A stretch of DNA of 39,153 nucleotides from Bacteroidota bacterium. Its GTDB lineage: Bacteria > Bacteroidota > Bacteroidia > Bacteroidales > B18-G4. The translations under genes and the position numbers were made by a program. The notes below the pieces were generated by a model. It did no database searches and had not been told where the DNA came from. It saw only the letters and a list, made by a program, of their open reading frames with translations. The stretch spans positions 1 to 39,153 of the forward strand of contig JAHJRE010000206.1 of assembly GCA_018831055.1 (NCBI GenBank), in the 5' to 3' direction. How positions within the stretch are numbered: position 1 is the first letter of the stretch; each line of letters starts with the position of its first letter. Of the stretch, positions 1 through 8,017 are shown piece by piece.

Positions 1-98
1 CCCAGTCCCCAGCACCCAGTCCCCAGCACCCAGTCCCCAGTCCCCAGCACCCAGTCCCCAGTCCCCAGCACCCAGTCCCCAGCACCCAGTCCCCAGCA
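1..98. repeat. Heptamer tandem array, CCCAGTC/CCCAGCA type
   Basis: Fourteen consecutive 7-base units fill this stretch without a break. Each unit is either CCCAGTC or CCCAGCA, mixed irregularly. The array starts at the window edge, so its true length is unknown. It ends about 30 bases before the terminator of the HMG-CoA lyase-type gene and does not appear to be coding. The unit, rotated to CCCCAGT, resembles the heptamer class known in cyanobacteria as STRR1. That resemblance is from memory and does not imply common origin. Confidence 0.95.
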
Positions 99-123
99 AC
101 CTTTTATTTCCCTTTCCCGATAC

Positions 124-163
124 CAAAAAAACAAACCCCGGGAAAAATCCCGGGGTTTGTTTT
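124..163 (-). terminator. Strong bidirectional intrinsic terminator
   Basis: A perfect 11-bp inverted repeat (132-142 and 149-159) is built around CCCCGGG/CCCGGGG with a 6-base A-rich loop. It is followed by a T run on either strand (TTTT at 160-163 on the plus strand; A run at 125-131, read as T on the minus strand). It lies about 75 bases past the stop of the minus-strand gene ending at 238 and should end that transcript. It would also stop transcription coming from the repeat side. Confidence 0.9.
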
Positions 164-237
164 AAAAGATGGTTTATAGAATTCTGTATGTAAAAATCCG
201 GCTTCTGATCTCCGGATTTCGCTATTCCCCTTATGCA

Positions 238-1098
238 TTAAGTATGCACTGATTCCAATAGCTCTGCTGATAGTTCCCTTGCTTTTTTGAGTTCCTTTTT
301 GTTCAATTTGCTTGAAATTCCGTTTTGTTCGAGGAAATCCTGGATGCATGCAGTACTAAGATTTCCTATCATTTCATATCCGGTGAACTGGCAGCCTCCC
401 AAGCCGTTAACGGTGCCGTCGAATACCTTGCAGCCACTAATATAGGCAGCTTCCAGTTTGTCGTACCAGCAGTCTTTCTGTGTATGCATGTGTAGCCCAA
501 ATTTAACCAGAGGGAACCCATCTGATAATATTTTGTATACCTCACGTATCTGAGCCGGCTTTGAATGCCCCATGGTATCTGCCAGGGTAATGCGGTGGAC
601 TCCCATATTGTCGAGTTCGTAACACTCACGGATCAGCTTGTCAAGCGACCATTCTTCTTCATATGGATTTCCGAATGCCATGGAAAGATAAACAATGGTT
701 TTTTTATCCCGTTTATCTGCCATATTAAGGATTTCGGCTAAAATAGCCCTTGATTTGTCGAGAGATGAATTGAGATTCAACTCAAGAAATTTTCCTGAAA
801 GAGCGTGTGGGTAAGAAATATAGGATATCTCATCATAATGTACGGCTTCCAGGGCACCTCTGACATTACCGACGAGGGCGGCTAAACGTGTGCCATTGCC
901 TTGTAGATTTAGTTTACGAACCACTTCACCACTGTCTTTTAATTGAGGCACAGCTCTGGGTGAAACAAAGCTTCCAAACTCCAGAATGTCAAATCCGACT
1001 TTTAATAATGAATTCAGGTATTCGACTTTGGAGGCTGTCGGAATGAATTCCATGATACCCTGCATGGCATCACGGGAAGTTTCCACGATCTGTATCAT
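238..1098 (-). CDS. mvaB: Hydroxymethylglutaryl-CoA lyase family protein
   Basis: TIM-barrel acyltransferase/lyase of the HMGL-like family, 286 aa. HMG-CoA lyases split HMG-CoA into acetoacetate and acetyl-CoA, the last step of leucine breakdown, in the cytoplasm. The N-terminal RDAMQG motif carries the catalytic Arg-Asp. A metal-binding HMH lies before the C-terminal third, and the GLGGC loop holds the catalytic Cys at about residue 236. The residue after that Cys is Gln where most family members have Pro. The RDAMQG start and KCD/KxW-type segment after the HxH match the version I know from Flavobacteria and relatives. I chose the ATG at 1098; an in-frame TTG at 1122 is less likely. A good -7 element lies 38 bases upstream and a strong terminator follows. 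The substrate could be another acyl-CoA, because this family is broad. Confidence 0.8.
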   Translation of the reverse strand: MIQIVETSRDAMQGIMEFIPTASKVEYLNSLLKVGFDILEFGSFVSPRAVPQLKDSGEVVRKLNLQGNGTRLAALVGNVRGALEAVHYDEISYISYPHALSGKFLELNLNSSLDKSRAILAEILNMADKRDKKTIVYLSMAFGNPYEEEWSLDKLIRECYELDNMGVHRITLADTMGHSKPAQIREVYKILSDGFPLVKFGLHMHTQKDCWYDKLEAAYISGCKVFDGTVNGLGGCQFTGYEMIGNLSTACIQDFLEQNGISSKLNKKELKKARELSAELLESVHT

Positions 1099-1135
1099 CT
1101 TTCTTGGCTTTTTGATTAACAAGTTTATTTACTTA

Positions 1136-1143
1136 CAAAGGTA
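1136..1143 (-). promoter_or_regulatory. Bacteroidetes -7 element (TACCTTTG) for mvaB
   Basis: On the minus strand this reads TACCTTTG, a perfect match to TAnnTTTG, 38 bases upstream of the chosen start. I see no clean TTTG at the -33 position. A small perfect inverted repeat GTAAC-N5-GTTAC (1141-1155) overlaps the upstream side and could be an operator, though it is short enough to be chance. Confidence 0.6.
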
Positions 1144-1291
1144 ACGGAATGTTACGCGAAATGGTGCTAAAAATGCAGGAAATCAACCGTTAAGATTCAA
1201 TTTTCAGTGTATTATGTCGCCCCCTACGTATTTTCCTCAAATTGTGTATACCAGAATTCTGATGCACTTGTGTGGGGAGCACCGAAGAGGA

Positions 1292-4200
1292 TTATTGGAT
1301 GATTATTTTACGAGTAGCGATACCCTGCTTAGTGGTTATTTGGACCAGAAAAATTCCTCCGGGTAAATGAGAAGTACTGATCCTTGTGCTCTTTGTTAAA
1401 TCGTTGCTGTGGTATATAATTTGGCCCACCGGGCTGAATAGTTTTATGAAGAGGATATCTTCTTCCGACCGGATCATCAGATAATCATCAGCAGGATTTG
1501 GGAATATGAACAATCCATCATCATTTTTTTCTTCTATCCCAACAGGAACATTCACAGCTAACGTGTCGCTGTAATACGATTCGCAATCCTCATAAGTGGC
1601 CGTAACATTAATGTCAAATTCCCCGCCCATCTGTGGAACCCAGTAATAAAAAGTGTCTGTAGTATATTCGAGGAAAGCTTGATCAATGTATACGTTGTAA
1701 CCCAGTAATTCACGGTTTTGTGAATAATCCGGTGCATGCCATGTAAGCAGGTAGTCGTGCCAGGAAATCTCCTCAGATTCCAAATTGTATGGAGCCGGGC
1801 AGAGCCTGTATACCTTAATGTTGTCGATTAACCAGGATGCGATGTTGGCAGAAGATATCCCGCTACAGGAAAACTGTATCTGGAACAGATCAACACCCCA
1901 TGCACAAGTACTGATGTTATATTTCCGGTGCAACCAGCCGAAACTTCCCTCGGAGTTATCAAAAGTAGTAATGGTATCCCATCCCTCTCCACACCATGCC
2001 CTAACGGTCAATTTCTCCTGTCCTGTCGGATTTAAGTCATCCAGTCTGATGTCAAATTCAAACCAGATTTCCCCATCAATGTATGGTTGGTTTACGCCCA
2101 GACAATTAATATACCAGGAAGTGAGAGATGTTGAGTAATTAGAAAGTGCAGGTTCGCCTGTGAATTTTGCAGCCGGGGCAGGATTCCCTCCGTTTCCGTC
2201 AATAGTCCAGTTGGTATCATGATACCACTCATTCAACTCGAAAGTGCCGGATGCCCAGGGTTCATTAAAGGGTAATACAAAATTTGAGTTGTTATAGAGA
2301 AATATTGGGCCATCCATGGCGGATTCCCCGGTGTCGCCAGGTTGGCCATACGGCCCCAAATCGTATAAAGCGCTTACATCATACCTGTACAAACCGGGGA
2401 TCAATCCGAAATCGAAATATTCTGCTGTGGTATCGCCTGGATTATGTTCTATAAAATCATATTCCTCATTGTCCCGGTGTATATTATACCCCAATAGGTT
2501 TGCAGGTACAATTCCGCCCTGTCCGGGATAGTACGGCCATGTAGTCAGTTCAAGCCCAAAGATCCATTCATCCTGTAAGACTCCCCCAATGGTCCAGAAA
2601 TCTCCTGACATCCAGTGTGTGAACAAGCCACCCGATGGAGCCGACCCAGTTCCAAGGATACTGTAAACATCAATGTTGAAGATTTCCTGACCTGATGTGA
2701 GGTCGATCTGCACCAGATTGGCTTCAGCACCATCACTGGTAAATCCCCAGAGGACGGGAGTCCCGAAGGTATGATTGTCGTACGCAAAACCAGTATAATT
2801 ATTGAAGGTACCTGTTTGAAAGCTTTGCAGCAAATTCCCCTGCTTATCGAATAGCACGATATCTGTGTTCCAGTTATAAGTCCACAACCCATCCTGATCA
2901 TCATCGTAAGCAATGGCCCGTATGTTGACCGGAGCTATGAATGTCCTGACAAGTGTTGCCGAATTGAAATCCATGACATAGCAGGTATTACCACCGTCAC
3001 CTCCGTACATCCATCCCTCATCAGGATCATAGGCCAGGTCTTTCAGCCCGCTAACTCCCGGAATGGAAAACCCAAATAGAAAAGTCCCGTCTTCTTCATA
3101 TTTATTGATCAGATTTCCGGTCGACTGGCTCGTATAAATGAAATTCCCGTCCGTTTCGATTCCGTATTCCGGGCTTACTCCTGTAACCGGATAGAGGAAG
3201 CGGACATCCCACATGTCCCTGCTTTTGCTTGTTGTATCCGGTATCCTGGGTGCATCCCACCAGATATGAATGATATCATCCAATGGCTCTCCTTCCAGAT
3301 TTTCCGGTTTGGCCAGATAGCCGGAAGTGAACTCAACATCAATGGTGTCACTGTTTCCTGTGGTGTATGCTGCATAGATGCCGGCAATATGTTCTGTGCC
3401 ATAATCCATGTAAGGTAGTTGCACTGATGTCATATTGCCTGATTCGATCATAGTATCATCCAGGAATATAAAGTAGCTCAGAATCTCCCTGCTGCATTCC
3501 CTAAGGAAAGGAGGATCCCATGACATTACCGAGATCTGTGTATCAACCGCTACATTCACCGGCGCAAGGTACAACTCATCCATCACCCAGTTGAAAACCG
3601 TGTCGCTGAAAACAGGAACATTCAGGACTGAAATACTGTCATACCCGGGTTTATACGCATAAATATCATAATGGCCATGGTAAACCGAATCTTCTGTTGC
3701 AGAGCCGTCCGGACCGGTAAACAAAGTGTAATCCGAATTCATGCAGTCCAGAGAATACAGATCAATCCGTACGTTGTTGATGGGATCCCCATTGATCATT
3801 TCCATGTTGAAGGTGATCGGGGATGTGGTGTTATTGCCGGTAAGATTGGAAAAGAACCATCCTGAAGAACCGGACGACTGATAAACGATTTGAATTGCAT
3901 ATCTTAAAAATCCGCCGGTTTGTCCGTATAAAATATCAGTGAATTCATTTTCTGTAGTTGATCCTATTACGGTGAGGGTTCCGGTGAGGGGGTCGCAGGA
4001 TTGCATATCTTCGACCCAGGCAACTGAATAATAAGAAATGCCGGGATCTTCAGAAACAAAGGCACGTATCATCAAATCCTGATAAACATTTAATTGCCAG
4101 TCGTTACCCTGTAGTCTGCAATAACCATAATTGTAGGTAGGACCTGAATAATCCACACCAAGAGGAGGGGAGTTGGGTACATTTGATAGCTGGCGCATGG

Positions 4201-4771
4201 AAAGGTAAAAATTCCCGGCGCTGATCAGTGCATTTAATCCCCAAAACTCAACCCATCCATAATTGTTTACGGTAACTGTAACGGAATCCAGAGCTGTACC
4301 GGGCATTTCCCCGGGGCCGTCATCATCATACACGATCATCCTGAAATCAGTGCCAAACCAGTTGCCTGCCGGGAAACTTCCGTCACCGACATAAATCATT
4401 CCTCCGCTAACAAGAGTAGGAGAACCTCCTGTATTAAACTTTACCGCATTTTCATTGCCGGCATTAGCCCACACAATAAGCTCTTCTGCAGAGCCGTCGT
4501 CAAATTTATATTCCTCATAGCTTCCCGGAATGAAATCCCATTTTATATAACATTGGCCAGATGATGGAGTAGCTGCTACAATTAAAGAGTCTTCGCCGGT
4601 TTGAAGAGGAGAGGGGTTAGGGGATAGGGATTGGGGATTAGGGATTAGGGGTTGGGGCTTGGGGATTAGGGATTGGTGGTTAAGGGGTGAGGGGGTGATA
4701 ATATCCTGGGAAAAATGTAAAAGGGGCGTGACCAACAGTATGACGATAAGAAAGCTTCTGGAATGAAACAT
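1292..4771 (-). CDS. Large secreted T9SS type A cargo protein with coding heptamer tract
   Basis: 1159-aa secreted protein of unknown function. Residues 1-22 form a signal peptide ending near HFSQ. Residues 27-57 are a proline-rich linker with a 7-residue period (LIPKPQP, LIPNPQS, LSPNPSP) encoded by a heptamer DNA repeat. The middle holds beta-sandwich and fibronectin-III-like segments, and about residues 540-760 look like a WD/NHL-type propeller (repeated YDDD, FDKQGN and DLTSGQ elements). The last 85 residues are a T9SS type A sorting domain with FPNPADDYL, SPVGQIIY and LPGGIFLVQI, which directs outer-membrane translocation and surface attachment. No catalytic motif was recognised. It lies downstream of, and in the same direction as, another T9SS cargo gene, separated by a long hairpin. 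A surface adhesin or secreted polymer-binding role is possible but unproven. Confidence 0.85.
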   Translation of the reverse strand: MFHSRSFLIVILLVTPLLHFSQDIITPSPLNHQSLIPKPQPLIPNPQSLSPNPSPLQTGEDSLIVAATPSSGQCYIKWDFIPGSYEEYKFDDGSAEELIVWANAGNENAVKFNTGGSPTLVSGGMIYVGDGSFPAGNWFGTDFRMIVYDDDGPGEMPGTALDSVTVTVNNYGWVEFWGLNALISAGNFYLSMRQLSNVPNSPPLGVDYSGPTYNYGYCRLQGNDWQLNVYQDLMIRAFVSEDPGISYYSVAWVEDMQSCDPLTGTLTVIGSTTENEFTDILYGQTGGFLRYAIQIVYQSSGSSGWFFSNLTGNNTTSPITFNMEMINGDPINNVRIDLYSLDCMNSDYTLFTGPDGSATEDSVYHGHYDIYAYKPGYDSISVLNVPVFSDTVFNWVMDELYLAPVNVAVDTQISVMSWDPPFLRECSREILSYFIFLDDTMIESGNMTSVQLPYMDYGTEHIAGIYAAYTTGNSDTIDVEFTSGYLAKPENLEGEPLDDIIHIWWDAPRIPDTTSKSRDMWDVRFLYPVTGVSPEYGIETDGNFIYTSQSTGNLINKYEEDGTFLFGFSIPGVSGLKDLAYDPDEGWMYGGDGGNTCYVMDFNSATLVRTFIAPVNIRAIAYDDDQDGLWTYNWNTDIVLFDKQGNLLQSFQTGTFNNYTGFAYDNHTFGTPVLWGFTSDGAEANLVQIDLTSGQEIFNIDVYSILGTGSAPSGGLFTHWMSGDFWTIGGVLQDEWIFGLELTTWPYYPGQGGIVPANLLGYNIHRDNEEYDFIEHNPGDTTAEYFDFGLIPGLYRYDVSALYDLGPYGQPGDTGESAMDGPIFLYNNSNFVLPFNEPWASGTFELNEWYHDTNWTIDGNGGNPAPAAKFTGEPALSNYSTSLTSWYINCLGVNQPYIDGEIWFEFDIRLDDLNPTGQEKLTVRAWCGEGWDTITTFDNSEGSFGWLHRKYNISTCAWGVDLFQIQFSCSGISSANIASWLIDNIKVYRLCPAPYNLESEEISWHDYLLTWHAPDYSQNRELLGYNVYIDQAFLEYTTDTFYYWVPQMGGEFDINVTATYEDCESYYSDTLAVNVPVGIEEKNDDGLFIFPNPADDYLMIRSEEDILFIKLFSPVGQIIYHSNDLTKSTRISTSHLPGGIFLVQITTKQGIATRKIIIQ
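4613..4689. repeat. Heptamer array inside a coding region (GGGATTA type)
   Basis: Eleven tandem heptamers in register on the plus strand: GGGGTTA, GGGGATA, GGGATTG, GGGATTA (twice), GGGGTTG, GGGCTTG, GGGATTA, GGGATTG, GTGGTTA, AGGGGTG. The complementary strand codes for a proline-rich linker just behind the signal peptide of the 1159-aa T9SS protein. Three heptamers make seven codons, so the peptide also repeats every seven residues. Read on the coding strand the units (CCCAATC, CCCTAAT) are close to the CCCAGTC units at 1-98. The runs of G could form quadruplexes. Confidence 0.93.
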
Positions 4772-4853
4772 TGTCTTTGGTTTTGGGTTTTAAAGGGATT
4801 TTTAATATGAGACAAGGTCTGTTATGTTACCGTTGCATTGCAAGGGGGATTTT

Positions 4854-4926
4854 ACCACAATAGTCACAATAGCTCACAATAGATGAATGGAGAAATTCTA
4901 CTGTGAACTATTGTGACTATTGTGGT
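4854..4926. repeat. 29-bp near-perfect inverted repeat (long hairpin)
   Basis: Arms 4854-4882 and 4898-4926 pair over 29 bp with two mismatches around a 15-base loop. Each arm is itself built from three copies of CACAATAG spaced 9-10 bases apart. It lies between two minus-strand T9SS genes, just past the stop of the upstream one. There is no T run on either side, so it is not a normal intrinsic terminator. It could stabilise mRNA ends, block read-through or be a mobile palindromic repeat of the REP/BIME kind. Confidence 0.9.
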
Positions 4927-4969
4927 GTTTAAATCCACCACGTTTATTCAGGATTACAAAGAAATCCTT

Positions 4970-7639
4970 TTACCGGATGATCACTTTATGGGTGATATTG
5001 CCCTGATTGGTTGAGAGTTTTACCAGGTAAACACCGGTTGCAAAGGATGAGGTGTTGATTTTCAGGATATTTCCTGGTTGTGCCTGGTAAAAGACCTGCT
5101 GACCGAAATGGTTATAAATAGTCACTTCGGAGTTACCCGGAGCCGATTCAATGATCAGGTGATCCCTGGCCGGGTTGGGGTAGATCAACACCTGTTCACC
5201 GTCAATTTCCTCAACACCCACGTTGGTCCAGTTAACGTTGACCGGGCCGGCTGCTGCGGATTCTCCTTCATCATAAAAAGCAGTGACCTCATAGTCGTAA
5301 GAACCATAAGCAGGCAGGAAGTCCTCATATCCTGTATTCAGGGTAATTCCTATGTTTGTTCCGTTACGGTAGATCTTGTAGTATTGAAATGCCCTGCTAG
5401 CGGAGGTAGTATGTTGCCATGTTAAAACAACGCGCCCTGTGGCAGGGGTAAGATTGGCCTGCAGGTTAGTGGGAGGAGGAGGCACCCACCCGCCAAGTAA
5501 AGCATAAGCCATATTTGCACCAAGATTATCAAGGGATATTCCGTTCCACTGGTATGCCGTATTGCAACCATCAGGTGATGTGTTCCAAAGGAACCAGCAG
5601 TCGGGCGTGCCAACGCTGATCCCCTGTACAGAAACCCAGCCATTAGCAAGGTCTACAGGATCCGGTAGGTAATAGCGGTATTCATATGCAGGAAAGTCAT
5701 CGCCTAAATTATAATTCATCCCGGTTTCAATCCGGTTGATTTCGGCAGTAAATGAAGCAACCTCAGTGCCCGGCAAGCCGGCATTATCTTCATAAAACTT
5801 TATTTCAAAGGTCATAGGGTCTTCATTGTTGCAGGTGAACCAACCACTGGAAAATTCGGCATTGATCCCGATAAACGTTATTCCATTGATCAATTCTGTA
5901 AGCCCGGTAAAGCAATCATAAACAAGATAATGTTCCGGCGGGCCATAATCGCTGGTGTATCCTCCCCATGAGTCATTTGGACCGTAGGGAATCTGTGTAT
6001 AAATGGGTTGATCCAACCACCATAGCATTTCATGGTTGGTGCTGTTGGATTCTCCTTCAATATATTGTGCTGTCACGTTAAATCCGTATAATCCGAAATC
6101 CGGAAGTGTCAGTGAATAATTGGGAATGGAAGGTGTTGCGGTAACATTGTCCCACAGGTAAACATTAAAATTCTGAAATGCATTTTTTGAATAATGAGTA
6201 TAAGGATTCTCAACCGGGGCCGGAGCAGGTTCTATAGTATAGTTTTCGTTGCGGCACGTATTGCAGTCAGAATAATCTGTTGAAGTATTAAATCTTTTCA
6301 GGAAAAGATCGGGTGGAACGGGATGGAAAGTAAAACCATCTGCAACCGGATCGATGGTGATATATTCGAAAGCGGCGGAACCGCTTCCAATGTTATCATC
6401 GTATAATTTCAACCCGATTTTTCCTGATAAGTATGTAGGATCATACCAGGTTCCCTGATAAAAACCATTGAAATAGGCTTCTATGTTTCCACCCGAACGG
6501 ACTATCCTGACAGTATTGTAACTTCCAATTCCTGAGTTCAGATTGGGACTTGTAGTCCAGTCCTGTATGAAAGTAGCGCTGCCGTTATCATAACGGGCTA
6601 TGTTATACGATTGATTGTCGCAGTAAACCAGGTGGTATCCATTCAGCCATCCCCCGTTGGGTCCTATTGAAGATGGATCCCCGCAAAAATATATTCCAAC
6701 ATTACAGGAACTTCCTGCAGTTTTTGCGAAATGCACTTCCAGGTCAAACTCATTAAAGGTATAATTATAAAATGAGGAAGCTATTTTGAAATCAGTATTC
6801 TCAGCAAGGTATTTACCGTTACTTTCATTCCAATAGCCGGTGACCGGGATCCAGTTTTGTGCATTGCCATCTTCAAAGTCCTCATAAACGCCATTTATAG
6901 GGGCATAATACCAGGATAGATCCGTGTTTCCGTTACCAGGATCCACAGTTGCTTCCAGATTGTCGGGAGCCAGATATGTGTCGAAAACCATATCATCAAG
7001 CACCAAAAAGTTTCCTGAAAACTGAATGGTAACCTTTGCAATTCGCTCAGCGGAAACCGAAATGACCTGCATGGGGTCTGTGGCTGTAATCTGGGTATAA
7101 TCTATTATGTTATCTTGTTCATCATAGGCGAACATATCTATTGTTCCTGCTGCTGCACAACCGGCCTTGATTTCCATGTACGATACCGGTGGATTGAAGT
7201 AGATGTCTTCCGGTCCCGTTGCCAAACCACCGGACATCAGGTTGCCTCCCGTGTTGAACGCTAAAAAATTGGGTGGAGAATATCCGGTTGCAGGAAAGGT
7301 TGAACACTCATCCAGTATTGCTCCTCCGTCAAGCATTGAAGGACCGGCAAAAACAACGCCATAACCTTCGTAATCATATTGAAGGGGGTAAACGCTTCCG
7401 AAACTGCATGGTAACCCAAAACTATCATCAAAATTAATTTCTGTCATTACCCGGTTAGGGTTCCGATGAGTCCCGGTTCCTGTGATAAAGGAATTAGGTG
7501 AGGGAGAAGCAGCAGGTGTTATCACTTCATTTGTGATTTCACCGGCGATAACATTAAACTGATAATCCTGGGAAACGACAACAGATGTCGCCAACAGAAG
7601 GATCAGGCTGGTTAACATTCTTAATTTGAGCTTTTTCAT
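4970..7639 (-). CDS. Large secreted T9SS type A cargo protein with FN3 domain
   Basis: 889-aa secreted protein of unknown function. Residues 1-23 are a signal peptide (MKKLKLRM followed by a hydrophobic stretch, cleavage near VVSQ). About residues 60-215 resemble a beta-sandwich seen in secreted Bacteroidetes proteins. Residues 245-425 look like a concanavalin-type (LamG/DUF1080-like) jelly roll starting YEDFEDGNAQNW. About residues 715-805 form a fibronectin type III domain beginning after a PPPPTNLQA linker. The final 80 residues are a T9SS type A sorting domain (IYPNPARDHLIIES, TGVYLVKLS). No catalytic residues were recognised. The gene points the same way as the next T9SS gene and may be co-transcribed across the 29-bp hairpin. 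A lectin-like binding role is plausible from the fold only. Confidence 0.85.
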   Translation of the reverse strand: MKKLKLRMLTSLILLLATSVVVSQDYQFNVIAGEITNEVITPAASPSPNSFITGTGTHRNPNRVMTEINFDDSFGLPCSFGSVYPLQYDYEGYGVVFAGPSMLDGGAILDECSTFPATGYSPPNFLAFNTGGNLMSGGLATGPEDIYFNPPVSYMEIKAGCAAAGTIDMFAYDEQDNIIDYTQITATDPMQVISVSAERIAKVTIQFSGNFLVLDDMVFDTYLAPDNLEATVDPGNGNTDLSWYYAPINGVYEDFEDGNAQNWIPVTGYWNESNGKYLAENTDFKIASSFYNYTFNEFDLEVHFAKTAGSSCNVGIYFCGDPSSIGPNGGWLNGYHLVYCDNQSYNIARYDNGSATFIQDWTTSPNLNSGIGSYNTVRIVRSGGNIEAYFNGFYQGTWYDPTYLSGKIGLKLYDDNIGSGSAAFEYITIDPVADGFTFHPVPPDLFLKRFNTSTDYSDCNTCRNENYTIEPAPAPVENPYTHYSKNAFQNFNVYLWDNVTATPSIPNYSLTLPDFGLYGFNVTAQYIEGESNSTNHEMLWWLDQPIYTQIPYGPNDSWGGYTSDYGPPEHYLVYDCFTGLTELINGITFIGINAEFSSGWFTCNNEDPMTFEIKFYEDNAGLPGTEVASFTAEINRIETGMNYNLGDDFPAYEYRYYLPDPVDLANGWVSVQGISVGTPDCWFLWNTSPDGCNTAYQWNGISLDNLGANMAYALLGGWVPPPPTNLQANLTPATGRVVLTWQHTTSASRAFQYYKIYRNGTNIGITLNTGYEDFLPAYGSYDYEVTAFYDEGESAAAGPVNVNWTNVGVEEIDGEQVLIYPNPARDHLIIESAPGNSEVTIYNHFGQQVFYQAQPGNILKINTSSFATGVYLVKLSTNQGNITHKVIIR

Positions 7640-7867
7640 AATCTAATTATTTGGTTTGGTAAATAGTAATTTCAGATATCAGGATTTGGGTTTCCAAAAA
7701 AATGACTTATAAAAGTGGGTAGAGTTGAAAATGGAAGCCTGTTTTTGATCATGTCCGGGTCATCGGCTTGGTCTTGAGCAAAGATAATGAAATGAGAAGA
7801 TAAATACAATACTTTTTATATGAAATGTTTATTAATTTAACATTATATTACAGGTTTCATCGATTTG
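7640..7867. other. Divergent intergenic region, left part
   Basis: This 228-base stretch separates the minus-strand T9SS gene from the ffh side. It is AT-rich and holds no open frame that looks coding. I see no full TAnnTTTG element for the T9SS gene. The right part of the gap (to 8017) holds the heptamer tract and the ffh promoter. Confidence 0.6.
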
Positions 7868-7953
7868 GCTGCAGGTTGCTGGTTACAAGTTACAACCTCA
7901 TTACTCAATACCCTCACCCAAACTACCTGCAGCCTGCAACCTGCATCCTGTAA
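7868..7953. repeat. Heptamer tract with opposed halves (GTTACAA / CCTGCAA)
   Basis: Left block: GCTGCAG, GTTGCTG, GTTACAA, GTTACAA at 7868-7895. Right block: CCTGCAG, CCTGCAA, CCTGCAT, CCTGTAA at 7926-7953. The right units are roughly the reverse complement of the left ones, so the two blocks face each other across about 30 bases of less regular sequence and could pair imperfectly. The tract ends 36 bases before the ffh -7 element, in a divergent promoter region. Confidence 0.85.
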
Positions 7954-7988
7954 CTTTTCGTTAATGCTTCCCGATACTCATATTTTAT

Positions 7989-7996
7989 TAATTTTG
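7989..7996 (+). promoter_or_regulatory. Bacteroidetes -7 element (TAATTTTG) for ffh
   Basis: TAATTTTG matches TAnnTTTG exactly and lies 21 bases before the ffh ATG. That predicts a short leader of about 15 bases. No clear TTTG is seen at the expected -33 position. The gene downstream (folD, 12 bases after ffh) probably shares this promoter. Confidence 0.65.
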
Positions 7997-8017
7997 CACT
8001 CGAAAAAATAGAGGAAA

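Noticed and set aside
4613-4689. Telomere-like or CRISPR-like nature of the G-rich coding tract
   Set aside because: Units are contiguous heptamers with no spacers and the tract is open and in frame, so it is neither a CRISPR array nor a chromosome end.
7868-7953. Riboswitch before ffh
   Set aside because: The paired blocks are made of repeats and end before the -7 element, so they would not be in the ffh leader RNA.
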